DNA from: Hevea brasiliensis
Taxonomy: Eukaryota; Streptophyta; Magnoliopsida; Malpighiales; Euphorbiaceae
Length of the DNA stretch: 64,000 bases
Assembly (NCBI RefSeq): GCF_030052815.1
Contig: NC_079503.1
Coordinates: forward strand, 49,890,735 to 49,954,734
Direction of reading: 5' to 3'
The position numbers and the translations under genes were made by a program. The notes below the pieces were generated by a model, which was given only the letters and a program-made list of their open reading frames with translations, made no database searches and was not told the DNA's origin. Below, piece by piece: positions 12,605 through 26,342 of this stretch. Each line of letters starts with the position of its first letter. Position 1 is the stretch's first letter.

Positions 12605-12959
12605 ACTCTTCCCCTCTTATTTAAATTTCGTCCTCGAAATTTACCCAATGTAAATAGCCAAGGAGCTAATACCTCTTTATTTCTTCACCTTTCCGTGTTA
12701 TCCTACTTCACTTTCTCCTTAGTCTCAATCCTATCCTCAAACAGTTATGTACTCATCCTTTTTCATCTTAAATATAGTCTCCTTCTCATCTCCATTCGCT
12801 ATCTCATTGTCTCTTCACTCTCTTATTCCATACCTTAACCTAAAATAAACAGGAAATACAGATCTGCAATAGTGTCACCTCGACTCTTATGAATGCAATG
12901 CATGATATGCAATCTATCTAGGTCCAGAAACGCCTAAACCGCGCTCTGATACCACTAAA
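12605..12959 (-). mobile_element. Family D internal region 2
   Basis: 355 bp, essentially the same as internal region 1, with an intact primer site near 12943-12954 and polypurine tract at 12605-12617. No genes. Confidence 0.88.
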
Positions 12960-15900
12960 TGTGACACCCCTTACCCGACTACAGTGTAGCCGAGCAAGTT
13001 ATGCCACTCAGTGTGCCGGAGCACTCTATTTTATCTAATTTCATTACAGTCCTTGATTTATTTATTCAAAAACTTTATTGAAGATTTAGGCTATTTTTAC
13101 TTTTATCAAAATCTAACTAAGTTGGAAATTTCAAAAATTTTAACGATAATCTGACAAAGTGTCGACTGTAATTTGGACTAACAGTTCTTCTGAACCTGCC
13201 AAAGACAATTTCAATATATACTCAATTTCTCAAACTTAATAGTCTCAAAAATTTTCAAACATAATGTATCTCAATGCAGTATCCAGATTTCTCAAAAATC
13301 TCATTAGATTTTCAATATCTCAATATTCACAAGTATAATCTCATTATAACTCAAATTCAATTCACATACTAAAATACTTACTTTGAATAGCTTCCATAAT
13401 TCATAGGTTAATTACATGAGTTTATTTTGTACAAGATATACAAATAATTTACTATGTGCTAGGAATGAACAATATACATAACATGTATAAAATGAGCCCT
13501 ATCTACATGCATTCTTGAGGAGGTGACAATCTTGAACTCTTCGACACTTCGCAGATCTGGACTCCAAAAATCTCGATTGTGATCTCTGGTTTTACCTTGA
13601 TACTGCGTGAGGAAGCAATTCCATCGCGCTAAGCATTTATGCTTAGTGGTGCAATAATATAACTGAAATAATATATACAAGTAAAGAAAGAAATAAATGA
13701 TAATTCAGATACTCAAGAATCAATTTAATTTGGTATGGTATTTCTAGTATCAACAATCTTATATACTAGTTTGTTCCTCTTTGGAAGTGCTTAGTTTATA
13801 ACTTTTCAAGAATACTAGCGGTATATAATTTATTATATCTGTATTGTATTTCAAGTCCTGCATTTGCTCGCAATTTATATTTTTGTTATGTTTCTTTTGC
13901 TAATCTCTTTTGCTTATTCATTCAATACTTAATTTAATTGTACTGGATTTTCATTACACTTAACTTAGCTGCCTAAATTGAATAATACTTTAATTGACTG
14001 CCCAAGTAACCTATACTAGACGACTGGACTGGATAATGGGTCGTTGGCACTGGACACCGATTGCCTCGGGCGTCATACCATGGGACGCAGCGCCAACCAC
14101 GTGTATGCGATCGGTATGGCTAAAAAGCCATGATATCACATAATTGGCATAAAAGCCATGAATATAGGCATAAAAGCCATGAATACGGGCATAAAGCCAT
14201 GAATACAGGCATAAAGCCTTTCGCAGTACTGCTAAAACAATACCCTATTGGCATGCCAAACTATCCAAACCAATCTTGTTAGGTATACTAGGGCAATTAA
14301 TATTTTAAAATATTAATATATTATGCTTTATGACTTCATTATTTCATGATAAATTTCAATCATAATTCATACATTCATTTGATCATTTATATGATCACAA
14401 TTCACATCAATTATCCATTTATACCATTGTATTCAAAATACTTCTCCTCTTTACAATAATGAGAACTAATGTCTCATTCATACATTAATACGGTTTATTT
14501 GTCCATTCATTATGTTATTCATATTGATCACAATTCTAAACAATGGTTCACATGTACCATTGTATTCAAAACATTTTTCCTTTCTCATTTATACATTCAA
14601 GAATCTACTTATGTAATTACAAATTTTATATTTCAAGTTGAGTTACTAATATTTTATGAATTCCATTTGTGATGGGCATATAAGTCTTAACTATCTATTT
14701 ACATCAATTAGGTGACTTATTTTTCATGTTTCAAGTAATCCATGAAAATTTCATGGATTTCAAATTTATGCTCTTAATTCCCTTTTTAACAATTTGGACT
14801 AAGATGCATAGTCCACATTTGTCATACCATTCTAAGCATTTAAGCTTAGAATTGGTTCTAGGTCTTCATCTTAATTTGCTAATTATTTTGATTACTATTC
14901 ACCTTACTAGTCAACTAAAATGTTGACTTTTTATACTTAATGGATATATAAATTCTAATTACACCAAGATCCCACATTTTAAGTTTTATATTTGCTAGTA
15001 CTAATTGCCAATTGCAATTTAAAGTCCCCTAGATGCATTTCTAATTTCAAATTTTAAATTTCAAGTTTTGGTGTCACTATTCACCTCTTTGGTCAACAAA
15101 AATGTTGACTTTTAGGTAGAAATTATGTACATTGGTTTTGGCATCCCCAACATACCAAATTTTGCATTTAAAACTTGTTAGTTTTGGTCACTTCCTCAAA
15201 GCTTAGGTCATTTGGCAAAATTGCCAATTTTCGGTTTTTAAAACTTAACTTTACTATTCCATTAAGCATTGTTGCAGTGGGAATTTGAGGAAATGGTAAA
15301 CATGAAAGTTGTTCCTTATTTTGTCTAGTTGAATTTCCTTTTTTGAATCACTCCATTTGGAGTTTTGTAGCTCAAGTTATGGCCAAAATAAGTTTACTGT
15401 TCACGTGCACTGTTCCTGCTGAGATTTTGGGTTTTGGTAGATTTTGGTCCAACTTTGGTCAATAATTTGACCAAGTTAAGTTCCTAATTTGGTCTAACTT
15501 TCTTCATATGAAATGTTCTACTATGCCTTAGGTTTCCATCGGTTCAAGAATCGCCTAAATCCGAGTTTTCTAGAGAGAGTTATAGTCCTCCAAACATTGC
15601 TACTCAAATGAAAATTTTGGAAATCTCAGTACAGTAAACTTCACTTTGCTCAATGATTTGATTTGGTTCTGGTCATAATTTGGGGTAGGTTTCTTCATAA
15701 AAGTTGTTTGTCTATGTCTTAACTTGTTTCTGTAAACATTTCAGATCAATTGACCATTTCTACAGTGAATTATGGCCAAATGTACTGTTCATTTGGTCAT
15801 TCTGCAGGGGCTGTTTGCAGGGTATCCGGATTGGGGCCAACTTCTGGTCCTCTTGCTTTGGTCTTTTGGGCATGGTTTCTTCAGCAAAAATGTGCCATTA

Positions 15901-17238
15901 TAAGCCTAGTTTCATGTCCAATTGGCCAAACATCAATTGGACCTACACAGCCAAAGTTATGGCTGTGCAAGTGGACTGAATTTCACCCTCTCACGCACTA
16001 ACAAGGCAGCCTACACATTCACTTGGCTATACTATTTTTCAGTCCAATTCATGGTCAACATACCTAAAATGGTCACTAATTGACCCTTATGATGTTCTTT
16101 CACAATTCCATAAGCTAAATCCAAGTTTCACTTCTTAAAACCCTAATGTCCAATTTAAATTATCCATAAACCTCAATTAGCACACTAATTCAACATCCAT
16201 GCATATTCATACCTTAAACATCATTTCTATCCATTCTAAATTCATTAAAACAATCAACCTCATCCTTCCTTAGGGCTGCCAAAAATTAAAGATGCCCTAA
16301 CACATATAACTTACTTCAAACTCTTATAATTTCTTAACTTAAAATGATGCTTTAACAAGGATTAAAGGAGTGAGAGTGAAAGGATAGCACTAACCTCACT
16401 TTAACCTCTTGTAGGGCAGATTTCTTCAAGCTAAAACTTCACTTTCCTTCCTTTTCTAGGCAGCCAAAAGCTTTGTCTAGGTGTGGGATTAATTTTTGAT
16501 GAAGAGACTTATGGGTTTTAGTGAGTGGATGAAGAGAAAATCAAGTTCAAAGCTTGATAAAATGGTGGAGGGAGAGGAGAGATTCACGTCCAAATGAAGA
16601 AGAAGAACCAGAAATTTTGTGTCTTCATTTGTCATTTTTTCTCTTTTAATTTGGCTTATTAGGTTGTGATTGGTTGAAGCCCTCCAAATGACCTCATGTG
16701 ATGTCATATTTATGTTTTACTTTCATTTTCTTTTCTTCTTTTCTATACTCATTGTCACATTAATTTTTAGTAATATTTCTTCAGATTTTATGTCATATTA
16801 ATTATTTACTCAACTGGACAAGTCGCCAAAAATCACCTCGGAAGGCGAAATGACCAAAATGCCCTCCGCTTGGCTTAACGGGTCAAAATTGTCTGCATCG
16901 ATTGAAAATTTTTCTAAGTATTTTCTTGGCATTCTAATGCCATAGGAACCTCAATGACCCTTCTCTGGAGTCCCAAAATTATTTTATAATTTTTCCCCGG
17001 TCTAGGGCTCCTCGTTGCATGAACCGCAACTTACCTCTGGTTACCCATCGCTTGGGCACCTCTTTTGACTTAATCAGATTTTATTTCTAAAATTTTTACT
17101 AAATTTTTCTCATTAATATTTGAGTTAATTATGGTCCTCACTTTGATTTGAATATTTTTCCTGACGTTCTAGTCAGTCCGACCGACACCGGCCACACCTA
17201 ATAGTAGATCGTATGAATTGCTACCGGAGGATGTTACA
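12960..17238 (-). mobile_element. Family D LTR copy 3
   Basis: 4279 bp. Its LTR head (about 16670-17238) carries more small deletions and substitutions than copies 1 and 2: the GACATCA palindrome arm is changed (GACCTCATG near 16690), and several C or G runs are shortened in 16970-17230. A 73-codon minus-strand ORF at 13459-13680 has no recognisable domain and is not conserved in the other copies, so it is not called. Confidence 0.9.
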
Positions 17239-17588
17239 ACTCTTCCTCTTATTTAAATTTCGCCTCGAAATTTACCCAATGTAAATAGCCAAGGAGCTAA
17301 TACCTCTTTATTTCTTCACCTTCCGTGTTATCCTACTTCACTTTCTCCTTAGTCTCAATCCTATCCTCAAACAGTTATGTACTCATCCTTTTTCATCTTA
17401 AATATAGTCTCCTTCTCATCTCCATTCGCTATCTCATTGTCTCTTCACTCTCTTATTCCATACCTTAACCTAAAATAAACAGGAAATACAGATCTGCAAT
17501 AGTGTCACCTCGACTCTTATGAATGCAATGCATGATATGCAATCTATCTAGGTCCAGAACGCCTAAACCGCGCCTCGATACCACTAAA
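17239..17588 (-). mobile_element. Family D internal region 3
   Basis: 350 bp; the same organisation with several single-base losses (polypurine tract lacks one G, primer-site segment reads CGCCTCGATACCA). No genes. Confidence 0.85.
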
Positions 17589-20500
17589 TGTGACACTCCT
17601 TACCCGACTACAAGCAGCCGAGCAAGTTATGCCACTCAGTGTGCCGGAGCACTCTATTTTATCTAATTTCATTACAGTCCTTGATTTATTTATTCAAAAA
17701 CTTTATTGAAGATTTAGGCTATTTTTACTTTTATCAAAATCTAACTAAGTTGGAAATTTCAAAAATTTTAACGATAATCTGACAAAGTGTCGACTGTAAT
17801 TTGGACTAACAGTTCTTCTGAACCTGCCAAAGACAATTTCAATATATACTCAATTTCTCAAACTTAATAGTCTCAAAAATTTTCAAACATAATGTATCTC
17901 AATGCAGTATCCAGATTTCTCAAAAATCTCATTAGATTTTCAATATCTCAATATTCACAAGTATAATCTCATTATAACTCAAATTCAATTCACATACTAA
18001 AATACTTACTTTGAATAGCTTCCATAATTCATAGGTTAATTACATGAGTTTATTTTGTACAAGATATACAAATAATTTACTATGTGCTAGGAATGAACAA
18101 TATACATAACATGTATAAAATGAGCCCTATCTACATGCATTGCTGAGGAGGTGACAATCTTGAACTCTTCTGACACTTCTGCAGATCTGGACTCCAAAAA
18201 TCTCAGTTGATACCATCGGTTTTACCTTCAGTACCTGCGTGAGGAAGCAATTCCATCGCGCTAAGCATTTATGCTTAGTGGTGCAATAATATAACCAGAA
18301 ATAATATATACAAGTAAAGAAAGAAATAAATGATAATTCAGATACTCAAGAATCAATTTAATTTGGTATGGTATTTCTAGTATCAACAATCTTATATACT
18401 AGTTTGTTCCTCTTTGGAAGTGCTTAGTTTATAACTTTTCAGTAATACTAGCAGGTATATAATTTATTCTATCTGTATTGTATTTCAAGTCCTGCATTTG
18501 CTCGCAATTTATATTTTTGTTATGTTTCTTTTGCTAATCTCTTTTGCTTATTCATTCAATACTTAATTTAATTGTACTGGATTTTCATTATACTTAACTT
18601 AACTTAGCTGCCTAAATTGAATAATACTTTAATTGACTGCCCAAGTAACCTATACTAGACGACTGGACTGGATAATGGGTCGTTGGCACTGGACACCGCG
18701 GTGCCTCGGGCCGTCATACCATGGGACGCAGAACGTCAACCACGTATGCAGTCAGTATGGCTAAAAAGCCATGATATCACATAATTGGCATAAAAGCCAT
18801 GAATATAGGCATAAAAGCCATGAATACGGGCATAAAGCCATGAATACAGGCATAAAGCCTTTCGCAGTACTGCTAAAACAATACCCTATTGGCATGCCAA
18901 ACTATCCAAACCAATCTTGTTAGGTATACTAGGGCAATTAATATTTTAAAATATTAATATATTATGCTTTATGACTTCATTATTTCATGATAAATTTCAA
19001 TCATAATTCATACATTCATTTGATCATTTATATGATCACAATTCACATCAATTATCCATTTATACCATTGTATTCAAAATACTTCTCCTCTTTACAATAA
19101 TGAGAACTAATGTCTCATTCATACATTAATACGGTTTATTTGTCCATTCATTATGTTATTCATATTGATCACAATTCTAAACAATGGTTCACATGTACCA
19201 TTGTATTCAAAACATTTTTCCTTTCTCATTTATACATTCAAGAATCTACTTATGTAATTACAAATTTTATATTTCAAGTTGAGTTACTAATATTTTATGA
19301 ATTCCATTTGTGATGGGCATATAAGTCTTAACTATCTATTTACATCAATTAGGTGACTTATTTTTCATGTTTCAAGTAATCCATGAAAATTTCATGGATT
19401 TCAAATTTATGCTCTTAATTCCCTTTTTAACAATTTGGACTAAGATGCATAGTCCACATTTGTCATACCATTCTAAGCATTTAAGCTTAGAATTGGTTCT
19501 AGGTCTTCATCTTAATTTGCTAATTATTTTGATTACTATTCACCTTACTAGTCAACTAAAATGTTGACTTTTTATACTTAATGGATATATAAATTCTAAT
19601 TACACCAAGATCCCACATTTTAAGTTTTATATTTGCTAGTACTAATTGCCAATTGCAATTTAAAGTCCCCTAGATGCATTTCTAATTTCAAATTTTAAAT
19701 TTCAAGTTTTGGTGTCACTATTCACCTCTTTGGTCAACAAAAATGTTGACTTTTAGGTAGAAATTATGTACATTGGTTTTGGCATCCCCAACATACCAAA
19801 TTTTGCATTTAAAACTTGTTAGTTTTGGTCACTTCCTCAAAGCTTAGGTCATTTGGCAAAATTGCCAATTTTCGGTTTTTAAAACTTAACTTTACTATTC
19901 CATTAAGCATTGTTGCAGTGGGAATTTGAGGAAATGGTAAACATGAAAGTTGTTCCTTATTTTGTCTAGTTGAATTTCCTTTTTTGAATCACTCCATTTG
20001 GAGTTTTGTAGCTCAAGTTATGGCCAAAATAAGTTTACTATTCACGTGCAATCGCTCTCACGAGATTTTGGGTTTTGTAGATTTTGGTCCAACTTTGTCA
20101 ATAATTTGACCAAGTTAAGTTCCTAATTTGGTCTAACTTTCTTCATATGAAATGTTCTACTATGCCTTAGGTTTCCATCGGTTCAAGAATCGCCTAAATC
20201 CGAGTTTTCTAGAGAGAGTTATAGTCCTCCAAACATTGCTACTCAAATGAAAATTTTGGAAATCTCAGTACAGTAAACTTCACTTTGCTCAATGATTTGA
20301 TTTGGTTCTGGTCATAATTTGGGGTAGGTTTCTTCATAAAAGTTGTTTGTCTATGTCTTAACTTGTTTCTGTAAACATTTCAGATCAATTGACCATTTCT
20401 ACAGTGAATTATGGCCAAATGTACTGTTCATTTGGTCATTCTCAGGGTCGCTTATGTGGTATCTGGATTGGGGCCAACTTCTGGTCCTCTTGCTTTGGTC

Positions 20501-21879
20501 TTTTGGGCATGGTTTCTTCAGCAAAAATGTGCCATTATAAGCCTAGTTTCATGTCCAATTGGCCAAACATCAATTGGACCTACACAGCCAAAGTTATGGC
20601 TGTGCAAGTGGACTGAATTTTCAGTCCCTCACAGCACTAACAAGGCAAACCTACACATTCACTTGGCTATACTATTTTTTAGTCCAATTCATGGTCAACA
20701 TACCTAAAATGGTCACTAATTGACCCTTATGATGTTCTTTCACAATTCCATAAGCTAAATCCAAGTTTCACTTCTTAAAACCCTAATGTCCAATTTAAAT
20801 TATCCATAAACCTCAATTAGCACACTAATTCAACATCCATGCATATTCATACCTTAAACATCATTTCTATCCATTCTAAATTCATTAAAACAATCAACCT
20901 CATCCTTCCTTAGGGCTGCCAAAAATTAAAGATGCCCTAACACATATAACTTACTTCAAACTCTTATAATTTCTTAACTTAAAATGATGCTTTAACAAGG
21001 ATTAAAGGAGTGAGAGTGAAAGGATAGCACTAACCTCACTTTAACCTCTTGTAGGGCAGATTTCTTCAAGCTAAAACTTCACTTTCCTTCCTTTTCTAGG
21101 CAGCCAAAAGCTTTGTCTAGGTGTGGGATTAATTTTTGATGAAGAGACTTATGGGTTTTAGTGAGTGGATGAAGAGAAAATCAAGTTCAAAGCTTGATAA
21201 AATGGTGGAGGGAGAGGGAGAGATTCACGTCCAAATGAAGAAGAAGAACCAGAAATTTTGTGTCTTCATTTGTCATTTTTTTCTCTTTTTAATTTGGCTT
21301 ATTAGGTTGTGATTGGTAGAATCACTACAAATTACATCATGTTATTTAATATTTAGGTTTTTATTTAATTTTCTTTTATTCTTTTCTCTACTCATTTTCA
21401 CATTAATTTTTAGTAATATTTATTCATATTTTATGTCATATTAATTATTTACTCAACTGGACAAGTCGGCCAAAATCACCTCGAAGGCGAAATGACCAAA
21501 ATGCCCTCCGTTTGGCTTAACGGGTCAAAATTGTCTGTACAGATTGAAAATTTTTTCTAAGTATTTTCTTGGCATTCTAATGCCATAGGAACCTCAATGA
21601 CCCTTCTCTGGAGTCCCAAAAATTATTTTATAATTTTTCCCCTGGTCTAGGGCTCCTAGTTGCGAGAACCGCAACTTCCCTCCTGGTTACCCATCGCTTG
21701 GGCACCTCTTTTGACTTAATCAGATTTTATTTCTAAAATTTTTACTAAATTTTTCTCATTAATATTTGAGTTAATTATGGTCCTCACTTTGATTTGAATA
21801 TTTTTCCTGACGTTTCTAGTCCGTCGACCGACACCGTCACCTAATAGTAGATCATGAATTGCTACCGGAGGATGTTACA
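17589..21879 (-). mobile_element. Family D LTR copy 4
   Basis: 4291 bp. A local cluster of substitutions at about 21317-21365 destroys the GACATCATG palindrome and alters the adjacent pyrimidine tract, while flanking sequence stays near-identical to the other copies. Confidence 0.9.
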
Positions 21880-22228
21880 ACTCTTCCTCTTATTTAAATT
21901 TCGTCCTCGAAATTTACCCAATGTAAATAGCCAAGGAGCTAATACCTCTTTATTTCTTCACCTTCCGTGTTATCCTACTTCACTTTCTCCTTAGTCTCAA
22001 TCCTATCCTCAAACAGTTATGTACACATCCTTTTTCATCTTAAATATAGTCTCCTTCTCATCTCCATTCGCTATCTCATTGTCTCTTCACTCTCTTATTC
22101 CATACCTTAACCTAAAATAAACAGAAAATACAGATCTGCAATAGTGTCACCTCGACTCTTATGAATGCAATGCATGATATGCAATCTATCTAGGTCCAGA
22201 ACGCCTAAACCGCGCTCGATACACTAAA
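21880..22228 (-). mobile_element. Family D internal region 4
   Basis: 349 bp; the same leader and tail, with the primer-site segment damaged (CGCGCTCGATACACTAAATG) by two apparent deletions. No genes. Confidence 0.85.
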
Positions 22229-25200
22229 TGTGACACTCCTTACCCGACTACAGCAGTAAATGAGCAAGTTATGCCACTCAAGCAGTCTGAGCACTCTATT
22301 TTATCTAATTTCATTACAGTCCTTGATTTATTTATTCAAAAACTTTATTGAAGATTTAGGCTATTTTTACTTTTATCAAAATCTAACTAAGTTGGAAATT
22401 TCAAAAATTTTAACGATAATCTGACAAAGTGTCGACTGTAATTTGACTAATGATTCTTCCGAACTCGCCAAAGACAATTTCAATATATACTCAATTTCTC
22501 AAACTTAATAGTCTCAAAAATTTTCAAACATAATGTATCTCAATGCAGTATCCAGATTTCTCAAAAATCTCATTAGATTTTCAATATCTCAATATTCACA
22601 AGTATAATCTCATTATAACTCAAATTCAATTCACATACTAAAATACTTACTTTGAATAGCTTCCATAATTCATAGGTTAATTACATGAGTTTATTTTGTA
22701 CAAGATATACAAATAATTTACTATGTGCTAGGAATGAACAATATACATAACATGTATAAAATGAGCCCTATCTACATGCATTGCTGAGGAGGTGACAATC
22801 TTGAACTCTTCTGACACTTCTGCAGATCCGACTCCAAAAATCTCAATGATACCATCTGGTTTTACCTTCAAGACTGCGTGAGGAAGCAATTCCATCGCGC
22901 TAAGCATTTATGCTTAGTGGTGCAATAATATAACCGTAAATAATCTATACAAGTAAAGAAAGAAATAAATGATAATTCAGATACTCAAGAATCAATTTAA
23001 TTTGGTATGGTATTTCTAGTATCAACAATCTTATATACTAGTTTGTTCCTCTTTGGAAGTGCTTAGTTTATAACTTTTCAGTAATACTAGCAGGTATATA
23101 ATTTATTCTATCTGTATTGTATTTCAAGTCTGCATTTGCTCGCAATTTTTATTTTTGTTATGTTTCTTTTGCTAATCTCTTTTGCTTATTCATTCAATAC
23201 TTAATTTAATTGTACTGGATTTTCATTATACTTAACTTAACTTAGCTGCCTAAATTGAATAATACTTTAATTGACTGCCCAAGTAACCTATACTAGACGA
23301 CTGGACTGGATAATGGGTCGTTGGCACTGGACACCGCGCGGTTCTCGCCGTCATACCATGGGACGCAGAACGCCAACCACGATATAAAAGATGGCTAAAA
23401 AGCCATGATATCACATAATTGGCATAAAAGCCATGAATATAGGCATAAAAGCCATGAATACGGGCATAAAGCCATGAATACAGCATAAAGCCTTTCGCGA
23501 TCGCTAAAACAATACCCTATTGGCATGCCAAACTATCCAAACCAATCTTGTTAGGTATACTAGGGCAATTAATTTTTTAAAATATTAATATATTATGCTT
23601 TATGACTTCATTATTTCATGATAAATTTCAATCATAATTCATACATTCATTTGATCATTTATATGATCACAATTCACATCAATTATCCTTTTATACCATT
23701 GTATTCAAAATACTTCTCCTCTTTACAATAATGAGAACTAATGTCTCATTCATACATTAATACGGTTTATTTGTCCATTCATTATGTTATTCATATTGAT
23801 CACAATTCTAAACAATGGTTCACATGTACCATTGTATTCAAAACATTTTTCCTTTCTCATTTATACATTCAAGAATCTACTTATGTAATTACAAATTTTA
23901 TATTTCAAGTTGAGTTACTAATATTTTATGAATTCCATTTGTGATGGGCATATAAGTCTTAACTATCTATTTACATCAATTAGGTGACTTATTTTTCATG
24001 TTTCAAGTAATCCATGAAAATTTCATGGATTTCAAATTTATGCTCTTAATTCCCTTTTTAACAATTTGGACTAAGATGCATAGTCCACATTTGTCATACC
24101 ATTCTAAGCATTTAAGCTTAGAATTGGTTCTAGGTCTTCATCTTAATTTGCTAATTATTTTGATTACTATTCACCTTACTAGTCAACTAAAATGTTGACT
24201 TTTTATACTTAATGGATATATAAATTCTAATTACACCAAGATCCCACATTTTAAGTTTTATATTTGCTAGTACTAATTGCCAATTGCAATTTAAAGTCCC
24301 CTAGATGCATTTCTAATTTCAAATTTTAAATTTCAAGTTTTGGTGTCACTATTCACCTCTTTGGTCAACAAAAATATTGACTTTTAGGTAGAAATTATGT
24401 ACATTGGTTTTGGCATTCCCAACATACCAAATTTTGCATTTAAAACTTGTTAGTTTTGGTCACTTCCTCAAAGCTTAGGTCATTTGGCAAAATTGCCAAT
24501 TTTCGGTTTTTAAAACTTAACTTTACTATTCCATTAAGCATTGTTGCAGTGGGAATTTGAGGAAATGGTAAACATAAAAGTTGTTCCTTATTTTGTCTAG
24601 TTGAATTTCCTTTTTTGAATCACTCCATTTGGAGTTTTGTAGCTCAAGTTATGGCCAAAATAAGTTTACTGTTCACATGCACTGTTCCTGCTGAGATTTT
24701 GGGTTTTGGCAGATTTTGGTCCAACTTTGGTCAGTAATTTGACCAAGTTAAGTTCCTAATTTGGTCTAACTTTCTTCATATGAAATGTTCTACTATGCCT
24801 TAGGTTTCCATCGTTCAAGAATCGCCTAAATCCGAGTTTTCTAGAGAGAGTTATAGTCCTCCAAACATTGCTGCTCAAATGAAAATTCTGGAAATCTCAG
24901 TACAATAAACTTCACTTTGCTCAATGATTTGATTTGGTTCTGGTCATAATTTGGGGTAGGTTTCTTCATAAAAGTTGTTTGTCTATGTCTTAACTTGTTT
25001 ATGTAAAAATTTCAGATCAATTGACCATTTCTACAGTGAATTATGGCCAAATGAACAGTTACTGTTCATTTGGTCATTCTGCAGGGGCTGTTTGCAGGGT
25101 ATCCGGATTGGGGCCAACTTCTGGTCCTCTTGCTTTGGTCTTTTGGGCATGGTTTCTTCAGCAAAAATGTGCCATTATAAGCCTAGTTTCATGTCCAATT

Positions 25201-26342
25201 GGCCAAACATCAATTGGACCTACACAGCCAAAGTTATGGCTGTGCAAGTGGACTGAATTTTCAGTCCCTCTGCTGCACTAACAAGGCAGCCTACACATTC
25301 ACTTGGCTATACTATTTTTCAGTCCAATTCATGGTCAACATACCTAAAATGGTCACTAATTGACCCTTATAATGTTCTTTCACAATTCCATAAGCTAAAT
25401 CCAAGTTTCACTTCTTAAAACCCTAATGTCCAATTTAAATTATCCATAAACCTCAATTAGCACACTAATTCAACATCCATGCATATTCATACCTTAAACA
25501 TCATTTCTATCCATTCTAAATTCATTAAAACAATCAACCTCATCCTTCCTTAGGGCTGCCAAAAATTAAAGATGCCCTAACACATATAACTTACTTCAAA
25601 CTCTTATAATTTCTTAACTTAAAATGATGCTTTAACAAGGATTAAATGAGTGAGAGTGAAAGGATAGCACTAACCTCACTTTAACCTCTTGTAGGGCAGA
25701 TTTCTTCAAGCTAAAACTTTACTTTCCTTCCTTTTCTAGGTTGCCAAAAGCTTTGTCTAGGTGTGGGATTAATTTTTGATGAAGAGACTTGTGGGTTTTA
25801 GTGAGTGGATGAAGAGAAAATCAAGTTCAAAGCTTGATAAAATGGTGGAGGGAGAGGGAGAGATTCACGTCCAAATGAAGAAGAAGAACCAGAAATTTTG
25901 TGTCTTCATTTGTCATTTTTTTCTCTTTTTAATTTGGCTTATGAGGTTGTGATTGGTGGAAGCTCTCCAAATGACATCATGTGATGTCATATTTAGGTTT
26001 TTCTTTCATTTTCTTTTCTTCTTTTCTCTACTCATTTTCACATTAATTTTTAGTAATATTTATTCATATTTTATGTCATATTAATTATTTACTCAACTGG
26101 ACAAGTCGGCCAAAAATCACCTTGGAAGGCGAAATGACCAAAATGCCCTCCGTTTGGCTTAACGGGTCAAAATTGTCTGTACTGATTGAAAAATTTTTCT
26201 AAGTATTTTCTTTGCATTCTAATGCCATAGGAACCTCAATGACCCTTCTCTGGAGTCCCAAAAATTATTTTATAATTTTTTCCCCAGGTCTAGGGCTCCT
26301 CGTTGCGAGAACCGCAACTTACCTCTGGTTACCCATCGCTTG
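22229..26342 (-). mobile_element. Family D LTR copy 5 (5' end missing)
   Basis: About 4114 bp. It stops at ACCCATCGCTTG; copies 1-2 continue about 189 bp further to the LTR start. The break abuts element A's LTR in the opposite orientation. It is the only D copy in which the LTR palindrome at 25047-25073 (CCAAATGAACAGT-T-ACTGTTCATTTGG) is complete; copies 1-4 have a shortened left arm. Confidence 0.88.

Larger units (their letters stand above)
3661..26342 (-). mobile_element. Tandem array of non-autonomous LTR element, family D (5 LTRs, 4 internals)
   Basis: A head-to-tail array with a period of about 4.63-4.65 kb: LTR, internal, LTR, internal and so on, all on the minus strand. Each LTR is about 4.3 kb, with TG..CA ends (read on the minus strand: TGTAACATCC ... 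GGGGTGTCACA). Each internal region of about 350 bp has only a tRNA-iMet primer site, a short leader and a polypurine tract. There is no gag, protease, RT, RNase H or integrase. This is the layout of a LARD-like element. Leader and PPT closely match those of element A, so A-type proteins probably mobilised it in trans (inference). Small ORFs recurring in each copy are no better conserved than surrounding DNA. Adjacent copies share a single LTR, which is expected from unequal recombination between LTRs or from integration of a circular concatemer. Confidence 0.9.

Noticed and set aside
3661..26342. CRISPR or conventional satellite array
   Set aside because: Units are 4.6 kb with LTR ends, primer sites and polypurine tracts, so they are retroelement units.
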